This document shows positions 9,147-18,139 of a stretch of 28,359 nt of DNA, in pieces. Source of the DNA: Hondaea fermentalgiana (lineage: Eukaryota > Sar > Bigyra > Thraustochytrida > Thraustochytriidae); assembly GCA_014084085.1 (NCBI GenBank), contig NPFB01000216.1:942-29300 (forward strand), in the 5' to 3' direction. A model generated the notes under the pieces. The model worked only from the letters and a program-made list of their open reading frames with translations, had not been told where the DNA came from and did no database searches. Position 1 is the first letter of the stretch; every line of letters begins with the position of its first letter. The position numbers were made by a program, and so were the translations under genes.

Positions 9147-9450
9147 TTCCCCTTTCCCCCTCCTGCCTTCTGCCGGCGCTGTCTCTGTGTCTCTCCCGCC
9201 TCGCGCGCGCGCGCTATGTCGTTCTGGTCCAGAGCCGCGAGCAAAAGCAATCTGCGTGGTCCAGCGGTCTGTGATGATCGCTGAGCTGAGCTCATTGCGT
9301 TACCTCGATTACTGCTAGGGAGGCCTAGGCCTCTTCTACTTTTATACCACTACCTTGCGACATGTGCGTGCGTAGGTCGTCAAGCCCTCGATGACAATGA
9401 CGCCAGTTGCAGCAGGGATGTAGAGGCCGAGTGTTAGACCAGGTAGTGCG

Positions 9451-9525
9451 ATGCGATGCAATGCGATGCGATGCAATGCAATGCAATGCAATGCAATGCA
9501 ATGCAATGCAATGCAATGCAATGCA
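9451..9525. repeat. ATGCA pentanucleotide microsatellite
   Basis: There are fifteen consecutive five-base units: twelve ATGCA and three ATGCG. All three variants lie in the left third and the last eleven units are perfect. It lies upstream of the aminopeptidase start and downstream of the polymerase stop. The surrounding 9147-9753 holds no other gene that I can support. Confidence 0.95.
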
Positions 9526-9753
9526 AAAGAGGTGTGAGTGCGTTTGTTAGAGTGCAGCGCACGCGAGATCGATGGGCTCGCAACAAAATCGTAAGCTTGG
9601 AAACCTCAAGCGGAAAGGGAAAAAAGGCGTTTAACATGAACGTGAGAACCAGTCGGAAACCACTTGACAGCAAAGCACCAGAACACCTGACAGCAAAGCA
9701 AAATACTGACCCACATCGACGGATAGGAAATGTTTCATGTTCTTTAGATAATT

Positions 9754-11775
9754 TTACTTTCGAAGTTTTCTCCTTTTGGTTTGCGCGTTATTAACCATCA
9801 AAAGACGAAAGGCATTCGCTGGTTTGGCATCTTCGCTACTATTTGTTTCGTCGGTGAGATCGACAACTGCCAAAGCATCGGTGCCACGGTCAATAACACC
9901 GTGATCCGATTCTTGCTGCTGTGGTAGGGATGACAATGATGAAGAGGAAGAAGAAGAAGAAGAAGAAGAAGATGGGGAGGTCTTCAGAGATGACGGTCGT
10001 TCTTGTTGGGACGTAGAGTTGGATGCTTGTTTATTATGCTGCTTCGCAAAAAGACTGGCCACGGTTGCAGCTTTGGGTTTCTGCTGCTGCCGAGGGATCT
10101 GCTGCTGCTGCTGCTGCGGCTGCGACACAACAAGAGAACTTTTGTTTGAAGAAGATTGCTTTTGTGCGAAAAAGCGCTGAAAACGTTGTTGCTGCTGCGT
10201 CTGCCAAGTTGCAGATGCGTCGGCGAGCCAGGAGCCTGGGATGCTGATGCTTTCAAAGGTGTCGAGCGCGAGACCGAGTCGATTGACAAAGGGAAGAGGT
10301 TTGAGAATCGCATAGCACGCGTCAACGATTTCGGTGGTACCACGCGACTCAATGTCAGCGACTTGTGCAGCATCAGCCTTGTCCTGCTTGAGCAACGCAA
10401 ACTTGAGAAAGGGGTTCGGTTTCGGAACAGTGAGACGACGCGTAAAGCCGCCGCCACGGGAGGCATAGTGCAAGGTGAGTTTGGTTGCAATGCGACCAAA
10501 CATGACAGCGTCGGCGTGAGCGCGGAAGAAGAGCTCGGCGACGAGCAGCCGAAGCCAGGCGCGAACAGGGCGTTCATCGGCAATGGGCGTAAAGGACTTG
10601 GCACTAAGGAGTGACTTGGGGGCCATTTTTGGCTTCACAGGGCGGTTGTCGACGGCCGCCGCGACGCCGAGAACCCATCGAGCGGTCCCCGCGCCAACGG
10701 CAGCTACCATGGCATCCCACTTGACAAGATGACAGAAATCCGCGAGCGTGGGAGGCGGTGGTAGAGTTATTGGGGGTGGAGGTTTGTTTGAATCAGTCGT
10801 CGCTGCCGAAGATCCTTTTGGCGGCGGAAGAGCCGCAGCGTCCGACGCGGGCGGCTCTTTAGGTTCCGCGTTGTTGTGCGCGAGAGCGGCGTGTTGCTCG
10901 GGGAGAAGTGCGAGCAGTTTGCGACCAAGTTCGCCACCGAGCCCGGGCACCTTGGAAAGAGGGATGGAGCGCACGAGCGCTGGTCCGTAGTCGCGTGGTA
11001 CGACAGTTTGTTTTGCAGGTTTATTGTGCGCGGAGGCGATTTTAGCAAGAATTTTGTTTGTGGCAATGCCGCCGGACATGGTGAACTGGGTGGTCTCGAG
11101 CACATCGCGGCGAATGCGCTCCATGAGCGCGGCCCCGCGGCGCAAGTCGGCGTCTTCGGGTCCGAGTTCGTGGCGGTCACCGAGAATGACTGTGCGGGTG
11201 ATTGCTGCGTCGACTTCGGCGTCATCGAGCTGGAGCGAGGATCCCGGTTTGACAAGGTCGGTGACGTCGAGGTACGCCTCGTCAATGGAGGCGCGTTCTA
11301 CAAAGCGAAGGGGCACGTGTTTCCGAATGACATCCATGACCTCAAAGGAGGCTTGCCGGTATCTGCGGAGCGATGCCTTGGCGTCGTTGCGGCCCTGCGA
11401 TGCGTCCTCGCCATCGTAGCGTGCGTTGCGACGGCCAGTGCGCTGCTGGGCAGCTTTGGCCTCTGGATCGAGTTCGAGGACCTCGACGTGGACGAGTTGG
11501 ACCTGCGGAAAAGACGCTTTGACCTCGTGGGCGAGCATGCCCTTGGGGATGCCGAGGTCGCGCATCGGATAGTTGCGCGCGATGATGCCGCCCCACTGCT
11601 GCACACCGACAGGGACATCGCGCGGGATGCCGAGCCGTCTGTGTTCGACCTGCGCGTAAAAGGCGTCGAGGTCCATGTGAAAGACGACTTGTCTCCGTTG
11701 TTTCTCGCCGCTGTCCTGGTCTTGGTCTTTGTTTTCTTCGCCGTGGTGACCATGGTGGTCCTCGAAGTCGTTCAT
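9754..11775 (-). CDS. POLH: DNA polymerase eta (Y-family translesion polymerase)
   Basis: A 673-residue protein from the ATG at 11775. The frame extends upstream to a TTG at 12126, but that stretch is Arg/Ala-rich and unlike the family. The Y-family catalytic acidic residues are present: D35 in HMDLDAFY, and D165/E166 in ASIDEAYLD. Palm and finger segments resemble Pol eta, with GGIIARNYPMR (62-72, R72 corresponding to the nucleotide-contacting Arg) and SGGIATNKILAKIA. A PVKPK stretch with a following S-K-S-F matches the eta little-finger boundary. The C-terminal third is low-complexity (Gln-, Pro- and Ser-rich, with a GAA-repeat-encoded Ser run at about 9940-9971). It contains a PIP-like Q529-x-x-F-x-x-F-F and a terminal basic KRRKLRK signal. 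No ubiquitin-binding zinc finger is seen. Role: bypass of UV and other lesions at replication forks. Confidence 0.9.
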   Translation of the reverse strand: MNDFEDHHGHHGEENKDQDQDSGEKQRRQVVFHMDLDAFYAQVEHRRLGIPRDVPVGVQQWGGIIARNYPMRDLGIPKGMLAHEVKASFPQVQLVHVEVLELDPEAKAAQQRTGRRNARYDGEDASQGRNDAKASLRRYRQASFEVMDVIRKHVPLRFVERASIDEAYLDVTDLVKPGSSLQLDDAEVDAAITRTVILGDRHELGPEDADLRRGAALMERIRRDVLETTQFTMSGGIATNKILAKIASAHNKPAKQTVVPRDYGPALVRSIPLSKVPGLGGELGRKLLALLPEQHAALAHNNAEPKEPPASDAAALPPPKGSSAATTDSNKPPPPITLPPPPTLADFCHLVKWDAMVAAVGAGTARWVLGVAAAVDNRPVKPKMAPKSLLSAKSFTPIADERPVRAWLRLLVAELFFRAHADAVMFGRIATKLTLHYASRGGGFTRRLTVPKPNPFLKFALLKQDKADAAQVADIESRGTTEIVDACYAILKPLPFVNRLGLALDTFESISIPGSWLADASATWQTQQQQRFQRFFAQKQSSSNKSSLVVSQPQQQQQQIPRQQQKPKAATVASLFAKQHNKQASNSTSQQERPSSLKTSPSSSSSSSSSSSSLSSLPQQQESDHGVIDRGTDALAVVDLTDETNSSEDAKPANAFRLLMVNNAQTKRRKLRK

Positions 11776-12908
11776 CGCGCGCGACCACCTCGTTGCATCT
11801 GCTCCAGCCCAAGGAAACAGACAGCGCAGCACTGCAACCCTGCCCAGTGTTGCGGCGGCACTGCAACGAGGAGGTTCCGCAAAGAGGGCGCGACGCTGCG
11901 TGCGCAGGCGATCCGAGACTGTGGCTCGTCTCCTCCACTCTCCTCTCCCCGGGGCCGAGGCTGCGCTCCTCCCTCTCGCGCCTTTAACGACCACGCCGCG
12001 GCGTGCACAACCCAAAGCATGGTCATGCAGAACGCATTTTCCATGCCAGCAGTCTGCGCAACGCATTTCACTTGCGCGGCTTGCGCAACGCAAGTTCGCG
12101 GTGGCGGCTGCGGCGACTGCGACCAATCGGGCCTCTATCTCTCTCTCTCACTTGTCACTGTCAGGGTATAATTGTGAGTGGGTGTGGATGGTTTCTCTTC
12201 GCGCAGGTTGCCGGTCCAGGCGCGCCGGTGTCGTCGCGTCTACGGGGGTCACCCTGCACGTAATGCCGCGTTCCCAGGGACTCACGCCCAGCCTACTTCA
12301 TTTTTGAGCCCCCTTAAAACTTACCACAGTGCCCCCCTCGCGCGGCCGAAGCGCCGATCCAAGGTCGCTGGCGCGAGCAGATATTCAGCGCCGGCCCGCA
12401 CTTCCAGCACGCACACTAGACGTGTGGCAAGCGTCCTGTCGGCGCCGCGCAAGATTCGGAACCTGGCCCCGCAGTCGCTCGGCCGCGCCTCGCCCCTCTC
12501 CATCCACCCATCGGCCGGCGCCCCGCAGCTCGCCGCTGCGTCCCGCAGCGCGGCCGTCGCCGTCTGCCTCTTACTCTGTTCGTTTCGTAGTTGGCGTTTC
12601 CTTCTTCGCCTTGCGCGTCCTGCTCTCGCTCGCTGCTGCAGCTGCTGCTGCGCGGTTTCCGGCCTCTCTTGCTGCTGCTGCAGCTGCTTCTGCTTTCCCC
12701 CCCTTCGCGCCGCCGCCGTCCGCTTCAACCCCGGTATAGACACGCTGGCCGGCCTCGCTGTTTCTATGCGGGAAGTAAACAGACGCCTCCAAACTGCTGC
12801 TTGCCGCCACCGCTGCTTCCTCCCTGTGTCGCCGCTTTTTCTTTCTCTCCTTTTCCGCCCGTTGATCCATCCACCAATCCCGGTCGTTAGTGCAGCAGAT
12901 GCTGCTCG

Positions 12909-12982
12909 CCTTGCCTTTCCTTTCCTTGCCTTGCCTTGCCTTGCCTTGCCTTGCCTCGCCTCGCCTTGCCCTGCCCTGCCCT
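12909..12982. repeat. CCTTG/CCCTG pentanucleotide tract
   Basis: Repeated CCTTG units, changing to CCTCG and CCCTG toward the right. The left end (CCTTTCCTTT) is roughly complementary to the purine tract at 13053-13089, so the two could pair in single strands. Confidence 0.85.
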
Positions 12983-13052
12983 TCATGCGGCTGCAGCGGC
13001 AACGGCACGGGCCACGGCGGTCGTCTCGAGACCGCGATCCGCGGCCGGATCT

Positions 13053-13089
13053 AGAAAGGAAAGGAAAGGAGAGGAAAGGAAAAGAGGGG
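13053..13089. repeat. GGAAA purine tract
   Basis: A polypurine stretch of GGAAA, GGAGA and related units. It is a partial complement of the pyrimidine tract about 130 bases to the left. Confidence 0.8.
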
Positions 13090-13485
13090 CTGGAAGGGTG
13101 GAGAACGGCGCGGCCGCCAGTCGTCAATGGATCATCGACCGACTGACTCACAAGGTCCCGCCGCAGTTTGGATTGCATTTTCTGCCTGCTTGCACGCATT
13201 TATTATGGTCCTGCGTTTCCTGGCTTGTCTCGCGGTGCCTTCCATCCACTACGTCGACGTCGAGGCTGCGCGCCTTCCTTCCTTGTTTTCTTCCGCCGTC
13301 CACTTGCCGCGCCCCTGCGGCCACCGAAGGTCTCCTTGCCGCGGGGAATGGTCCACTTGCGGCGCGCGAAGCTTGTGTTTCGATCTCTCTGCAGCTGCGG
13401 TTGCTTCGGCGCGTGCGCGAGCAGCCTTGAGCCCAGCCGCATCATAAGCAGCTGCTGCTACAGAGGAGGAAGAAAAGAATGTCTG

Positions 13486-13493
13486 TATAAATA
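13486..13493 (+). promoter_or_regulatory. TATAAATA octamer, possible TATA box
   Basis: A perfect TATAAATA followed by a short A/T-rich stretch, conspicuous in very GC-rich DNA. No gene begins within several hundred bases on the + strand. If functional, it would drive a long leader of the pseudokinase gene or an unseen transcript. Confidence 0.3.
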
Positions 13494-13530
13494 GAATAAA
13501 ACAAGGTTTAGCCTACTAGGTTTATAGCCA

Positions 13531-13570
13531 TTCTTCCTTCCTTCCTTCCTTCCTTCCTTCCTTTCTTTCA
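13531..13570. repeat. TTCC tetranucleotide microsatellite
   Basis: About nine TTCC/CTTC units, with TTTC-type units continuing on the right side. It is a plain simple repeat. Confidence 0.9.
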
Positions 13571-13606
13571 TTCTTTCTTTTGTTTCCATCCGCCACCGTG
13601 CTTTCG

Positions 13607-13627
13607 ATTTCTTTCTTTCTTTCTTTC
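13607..13627. repeat. TTTC tetranucleotide microsatellite
   Basis: Five or so TTTC units, close to the TTCC tract on its left. Confidence 0.85.
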
Positions 13628-13990
13628 CCTGTCTTGGCTGGGCTTGGCTTTGCTTGCTTGCCTGCCTTTTATTACCCGCCCGCGCGCACAGACCCGGAAG
13701 CGCGAAGACGCTCGGCAGGCCCCGCGCGCTGCAGACCGAGAGACGCAGACCCCCCGCGAGGCGAGGTAAGGCACAGCGCGCTCGCTACCTCTGCGCGCGT
13801 AGCCGCAGGCAAGCGGCCGGGTCGCGCGCGTCCCAGTCGCCGTCGCGGTCGATCACATTGTGACTGCCAGAGAGGCCGCCATCACATCGACCATCACAAA
13901 GCCCGCACACGCCGAGCCGCAGACCCGCATCAGGCACCCGCGCGGAGCGCGCCTCGGCAGCAGCCAGCGCCCGCGCTCGCCTCCCCGCGC

Positions 13991-14090
13991 NNNNNNNNNN
14001 NNNNNNNNNNNNNNNNNNNNNNNNNNNNNNNNNNNNNNNNNNNNNNNNNNNNNNNNNNNNNNNNNNNNNNNNNNNNNNNNNNNNNNNNNN
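13991..14090. other. Assembly gap (100 N)
   Basis: Exactly 100 N, the conventional size for a gap of unknown length. The true distance between the flanks is therefore unknown, and any frame crossing it is meaningless. Confidence 0.99.
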
Positions 14091-14159
14091 GCGGCGCCTT
14101 CGACCGCCCGCCCTCGCGCGAGACAGGCCCTCCTCTCCTCGGCGCCGCGCCTCGCATCC

Positions 14160-14242
14160 CCTCCCTCCCCCGCCATCCCTCCATCCATCTCCGCGCATCC
14201 ATCCCTCCATCCATCCCTCCCTCCATCACATCCCTCCCTCCG
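14160..14242. repeat. CATCC/CTCC pyrimidine-rich imperfect repeat
   Basis: Alternating CATC and CCTC units immediately right of the gap. Such sequence is difficult to assemble and may explain the break. Confidence 0.75.
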
Positions 14243-15136
14243 TCCCATCTCCGCGCGCCGCCGCCGCGCCGCCGCGCAGCAGCCGCGCGCCTCCTCCGCG
14301 CGAGCGCGGGCGGGCGGCGGGCCGCGCGGTCTCGGACCGTCTCGGGTCGAACGCCTCGCCGCTGCTTGGCTCGCGCTTCCTCGCGCAGAGGGAGAGCGAG
14401 GCAAGCAAGCGCTCATTGGCGCGCTGTAGAGTCGCAGCTGCAGCGCCCAGCGAGAGGAACCCGGCGGCAGAACGAGAACGGCGCGAGCGAGAGCGCCGGG
14501 AGCCTCGCGCTCGCGGCCGCGCGGAAGCCAGGCCGGATCCGCGCGAGACCCGCGGGGGTCTCCACGCGCGCACGCGCTCGAGCGGACGCGCCAGCGCGCG
14601 AGCGAGCGAGCTTCGTCTCGTCTCGTCCCCCGCTCGCGCGGCGCAGAGAAGTGCGGCGCGTCGAGCGAAACGAAACGACGTGACCGAAACGACCGAGTCG
14701 ATCTCCATCGTTCGAGCGCTCGCCCGCTGGCGGGCTGGCTGGCTGACTGCACTGAAGACACCCCTCGCGCGAGATCGGCGCACGGAGGGTGGCACACTGG
14801 CCAGAAGGGACCTGGACCAAGCGACCCGCCGCCGTTTCGCCGGTGTGGGGCCGCCTCGAGGGCCTGGCTCCTCGGGTCCCTCCTCCATCTCTCCCTCCTT
14901 CCCTCCCTCGCGTGCGAACCCGCACTGCGAGCGGCTCGCCGCGGCTCGAGGAAGCAAGTCAAGCTAAGCTAAGCCAAGCCTAGCAGCGCGCAAAAGATCA
15001 AGCAAGCAAGCAGCCAGGCAGTCGCGCATCCCGAGCGAGTGGCGGCGGGCTGGCCTGCCAGGCCGGCTCAAGGGCGAGATCCCAGGCTGCGGAAGCAGGC
15101 GAAGCAAACAAGCAAAAAGCATCCTAGTGGAGCGCC

Positions 15137-17404
15137 ATGGCGACCGGCAGCTTCTTCGCGTGGCTGCGGCCGATGAGGACGCGCAGACAATCTCAGCAGC
15201 AAGATGCCGCCGGTAGCAACTCCACCACAACCAACAACACCAACAACAACAACAACAACAATGATGAACGCGAACGTGAAAGCGAGGACCGCCGCGACAA
15301 GAATGACGTCAACAACCGCAGCCACAACCTGCCATCAACAAGACCCTCGTGGCGCGGACGCGAAATCGCCGATTACTGCCGCAAATATAGCAGCAAATTA
15401 ATCGGACACGCAGGAGCAACAGGGGGCTCTAGAGCAGGCGCGATGGCCGGAGCAAGCAGGCTGCACGCCGGAGGCCATCTCAACATCTTCGCCTCAGCGG
15501 CGCCATCGCCATCCTCGCGCGCCACGTCAGCCACTGCATCTGCCGGGAGTGTATCCACGACAGGAAGCACCAACCAAAATGACGAGGAAATGAAAAAGTT
15601 CCTCGAATCCGTCTCCGTCCTGCGCAACAGCAGGTCGCTGGAGGACCGAATGTTGCTCTTCGAAGGCGACTACAAACACGAACCCGTGTTCGTGCGCGAC
15701 ATCGCCCTGCGCGGCCTAGACACCTTTGACGGCGACGCACAAAGTCTGCAACTGACTCTTAATTGCGTCGAACGTCTCGCACACCCCTGCCTTACGCGTG
15801 TCATTGCCGGAAGAGTTATCCCGCACCAAGGGCGCCTCGTTGTGCTGTCGCAGCGCGCCGTCGAAAGCGTCGCGGACAAAATCTACAAAAGTCGTAGTCT
15901 TTACTACGAGGAGACGCTTACCAAGGAAGACGCCATTAACATTTCTCTCGCCGTATGCGAGGCCGGAGAGTTCCTGCACGAACAGGGAATCTGGCAGCTC
16001 AACCTGAAACCCAGCAGCGTCCTCGTCTTTCCGGATAGCGAGACGCCCTTCAAGCTCTCCGAATCTTGTCTGCACCCAATGCTTCGTGGTGCATCGCTCG
16101 CGCGTCGCGGTCCGAACCATGGCGCCCACGGCTGCACCGTCCCGCCTGTGGCGCGGAGCTATGGCGCAACGGCGGTGTCTCCCTTGCACGACCCTGAAAA
16201 TTACCCTCAACGCGCGTACGGGGCCACGATCAACCACACCTTTCCCATGGGATTCTCCCTTGCCGAGTCGTTCGGCTCCGAGAACCCCGAGTATCTCGCC
16301 ATCGAGCAGCTGGCTGGAGAGGAATACATTACGCCCAAAGCTGACGTCTTCTCCTTTGGCATGCTTCTCTGGCAGCTCTTGCATCTGCGAAACCCGTACC
16401 CGCCAGGCATGGGCCCCGTCCTCATCCTCAAGGCTTTGCAGCAGGGTAATCGTCCTCACCTCGACATGAGCCTCGTCGGCATCGACAGTCCCTTGCGTCG
16501 CATCATCGAGCTCTGCTGGACCTCTGACCCGGCGTTGCGACCATCCTTTTCTGACGTCCGCCGCATGCTCCTGGTAGCGCGCCAGATGCACGCCCAAGAG
16601 AGGCTTCCCGTCGGCGCCTATGACGCTTCGTCTGTGATGCGTCCCATCCAACTTCGCGAGACGGCCGTGCGCGGCTCCCAGGGCAGTTTCACTGTCGAAC
16701 TCGATGACTACGAACACGACTTGCGGTCGTCACGCGACGATGAGCCAAGCCACGGGCGCCCGATTTCAACATCCTCCTCGGCTTCCCTTCTCTCGTTGAC
16801 CGCCCGTCCGCACTTGTGCTCAGGGGGTTCCGTGTCGGATCCTGCGCTCGACGACCTCTCCGAGACCTCGGCGTCGGTGAGGACCCGTCCCCCGGAGATT
16901 GAGACGAACTTTCATCGAAGCGACACCTTTAGCAGTGAAGGTGGGTCCACCGCCGCCGCCGCAACTCCCGACAATGCTGACGTAAAGGCCAGTCGCGGCC
17001 GCAACGTCGACACCAATTTTGAACACAACACGCACAAAGCAATGCTCTCGCCCGCGTGCTCCGAAAGCACCGAAACCGAGACCGAGGAGTCGCCCCTCTC
17101 GCCTCAGCACCATGATGCCCCGTCGTCGCCAGTCTTTGCGGTTGGCGAGACGGCAACCGTTTGGCATGCGCCGACTCGCCAGTTTATCAACTCCACCGTG
17201 CGACGGCTCGACGCTGAGCGACGCATGGTCGGCGTTGCGAACCCTGTTCGGCACGCCAATCACGCCTCGCGCCTCGTGTCTCGATCGTCCAGCTCGACGC
17301 GTTCTCGCGGGAGTGACGACACCCCGAGCCGCTGCGAGACCCCCGGCTTTGAAGAAGAAGACGTCTTTTGGGTCCATGAACATAATCTCATCGCCTACAG
17401 CTAA
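15137..17404 (+). CDS. TKL-like pseudokinase with C-terminal Tudor/agenet-like segment
   Basis: A 755-residue protein starting in an ideal context (GCCATGG). Residues 1-150 are low-complexity with an Asn run. Residues about 170-480 have a protein kinase fold. The C-lobe is convincing: PEYLAIEQ (384-391) replaces PE-x-x-APE, KADVFSFGMLLW is the F-helix segment, and CW-x-SDPALRPSF is typical of tyrosine-kinase-like kinases. Catalytic residues are missing. R187 (VFVR) stands where the VAIK lysine would be, N289 (WQLNLKP) replaces the HRD aspartate, and S308-E-S replaces DFG. About 75 residues separate the DFG position from the APE position. The middle is acidic and Ser-rich. Residues about 669-755 (VGETATVW through the FWVHEHNL end) look like a small beta-barrel of Tudor/agenet type, which is a weak call. 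It probably acts as a scaffold or allosteric partner, and no partner is evident. Confidence 0.85.
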   Translation: MATGSFFAWLRPMRTRRQSQQQDAAGSNSTTTNNTNNNNNNNDERERESEDRRDKNDVNNRSHNLPSTRPSWRGREIADYCRKYSSKLIGHAGATGGSRAGAMAGASRLHAGGHLNIFASAAPSPSSRATSATASAGSVSTTGSTNQNDEEMKKFLESVSVLRNSRSLEDRMLLFEGDYKHEPVFVRDIALRGLDTFDGDAQSLQLTLNCVERLAHPCLTRVIAGRVIPHQGRLVVLSQRAVESVADKIYKSRSLYYEETLTKEDAINISLAVCEAGEFLHEQGIWQLNLKPSSVLVFPDSETPFKLSESCLHPMLRGASLARRGPNHGAHGCTVPPVARSYGATAVSPLHDPENYPQRAYGATINHTFPMGFSLAESFGSENPEYLAIEQLAGEEYITPKADVFSFGMLLWQLLHLRNPYPPGMGPVLILKALQQGNRPHLDMSLVGIDSPLRRIIELCWTSDPALRPSFSDVRRMLLVARQMHAQERLPVGAYDASSVMRPIQLRETAVRGSQGSFTVELDDYEHDLRSSRDDEPSHGRPISTSSSASLLSLTARPHLCSGGSVSDPALDDLSETSASVRTRPPEIETNFHRSDTFSSEGGSTAAAATPDNADVKASRGRNVDTNFEHNTHKAMLSPACSESTETETEESPLSPQHHDAPSSPVFAVGETATVWHAPTRQFINSTVRRLDAERRMVGVANPVRHANHASRLVSRSSSSTRSRGSDDTPSRCETPGFEEEDVFWVHEHNLIAYS

Positions 17405-18139
17405 TGAGCAAAAAACTGGCACTTTGCCTCGGCTCTGGGCAGAGCTGCCTGTCGGTGGCGGAGACACAGACCTCCCTCTCTCTGACTCCTCTCTACGCAA
17501 TCGCAATCGCGGGCTTTCACAGCCAATTTCTGGGCCTCTGCTCCTTAGTTGCTCGGCTGAGGCTCTTCTGCGATCCTCTGCTTATTTGCTATAAATACCT
17601 GACAATCTACGTATAGAACCCACCATTTGCTTCTCTTTCCTTCTCTTCTCTTCTCCTAACCCGGCGGCTGGCGTCGCGAGGCAGGAGGCAGTGCAGGCTG
17701 CAGCTGCCGCGTGCACGCGTCCGTGTGCATGTCCTTTCGGGGTGCGTGCAGTGCGTGCAGTGCGAGCAGTGTCAGCAATGCGTGCCCGCGACACAACTCG
17801 CCAGTTGAGTTGAGCCTCATGCGTGGCCTCGCCCAGAGCGCTCTCAGAGCCTCTCAACCGTTCCAGCGAAGAACGAAAACCTGAACCGCGCTCTGCTGTT
17901 GGCCCAGTTTCCCGGCCACGGCCTGACCCGGGCGAGTTGTTGCTCCGGCGGGGGACGGCGCTGGCGGCCTGGCACGCAGGCAGGCACGCACGCGTGGCAA
18001 ACGCCCAAAGGCCCCAGCTTCGGAGGCCAAGTTGTAAAAACGCAGAAGACGCCAGCCAGCAGCAGCAGCAGTGCGGACAGCAGCAGCAAGCGCGACCACC
18101 AAGACGAGGATCGAGGTCCACCGTGTCCACAAAGGGAGG
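17405..18139. promoter_or_regulatory. Intergenic region upstream of glutamine amidotransferase gene
   Basis: These 735 bases contain the 3' end of the pseudokinase transcript and presumably the amidotransferase promoter. Visible elements are a TATAAATA octamer at 17590-17597, a CT-rich tract at about 17631-17656 and GTGCGTGCA-like short repeats near 17741-17770. The octamer is 543 bases before the ATG, so its role is uncertain. No other gene is seen. Confidence 0.35.

Larger units (their letters stand above)
11776..15136. other. Gene-free, repeat-rich divergent intergenic region
   Basis: These 3.4 kb separate the divergent polymerase eta and pseudokinase start codons. I see no supportable gene. 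The open frames are Arg/Pro/Ala/Ser-rich translations of GC-rich or simple-sequence DNA, without domains. The region contains several pyrimidine/purine tracts, a TATAAATA octamer and the assembly gap. The stretch just before 15137 may be the GC-rich leader of the pseudokinase. I found no tRNA or rRNA signature. Confidence 0.6.

Noticed and set aside
8202..9284. 360-codon + strand open frame
   Set aside because: It is antisense to the methionine aminopeptidase, whose five metal ligands are all present on the minus strand.
9451..9525. CRISPR-like regular repeat
   Set aside because: Five-base units without spacers in a eukaryotic genome. It is a microsatellite.
9434..9794. Frames reading through the ATGCA repeat on both strands
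   Set aside because: They are periodic translations of a microsatellite, not proteins.
11776..12126. 117-residue N-terminal extension of polymerase eta
   Set aside because: It opens with TTG and is Arg/Ala/Cys-rich, unlike the family. The ATG at 11775 gives a normal length.
10876..12171. 431-codon + strand open frame
   Set aside because: It is antisense to polymerase eta, with no recognisable domain.
12178..13199. Overlapping 322- and 292-codon frames on opposite strands
   Set aside because: They translate simple pyrimidine/purine repeats and GC-rich DNA into Arg/Pro/Ala/Ser-rich sequence without domains. The start codon context is poor.
13580..14962. Several long frames crossing the N gap
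   Set aside because: They include the 100-N gap, so their continuity is artificial, and composition is that of non-coding GC-rich DNA.
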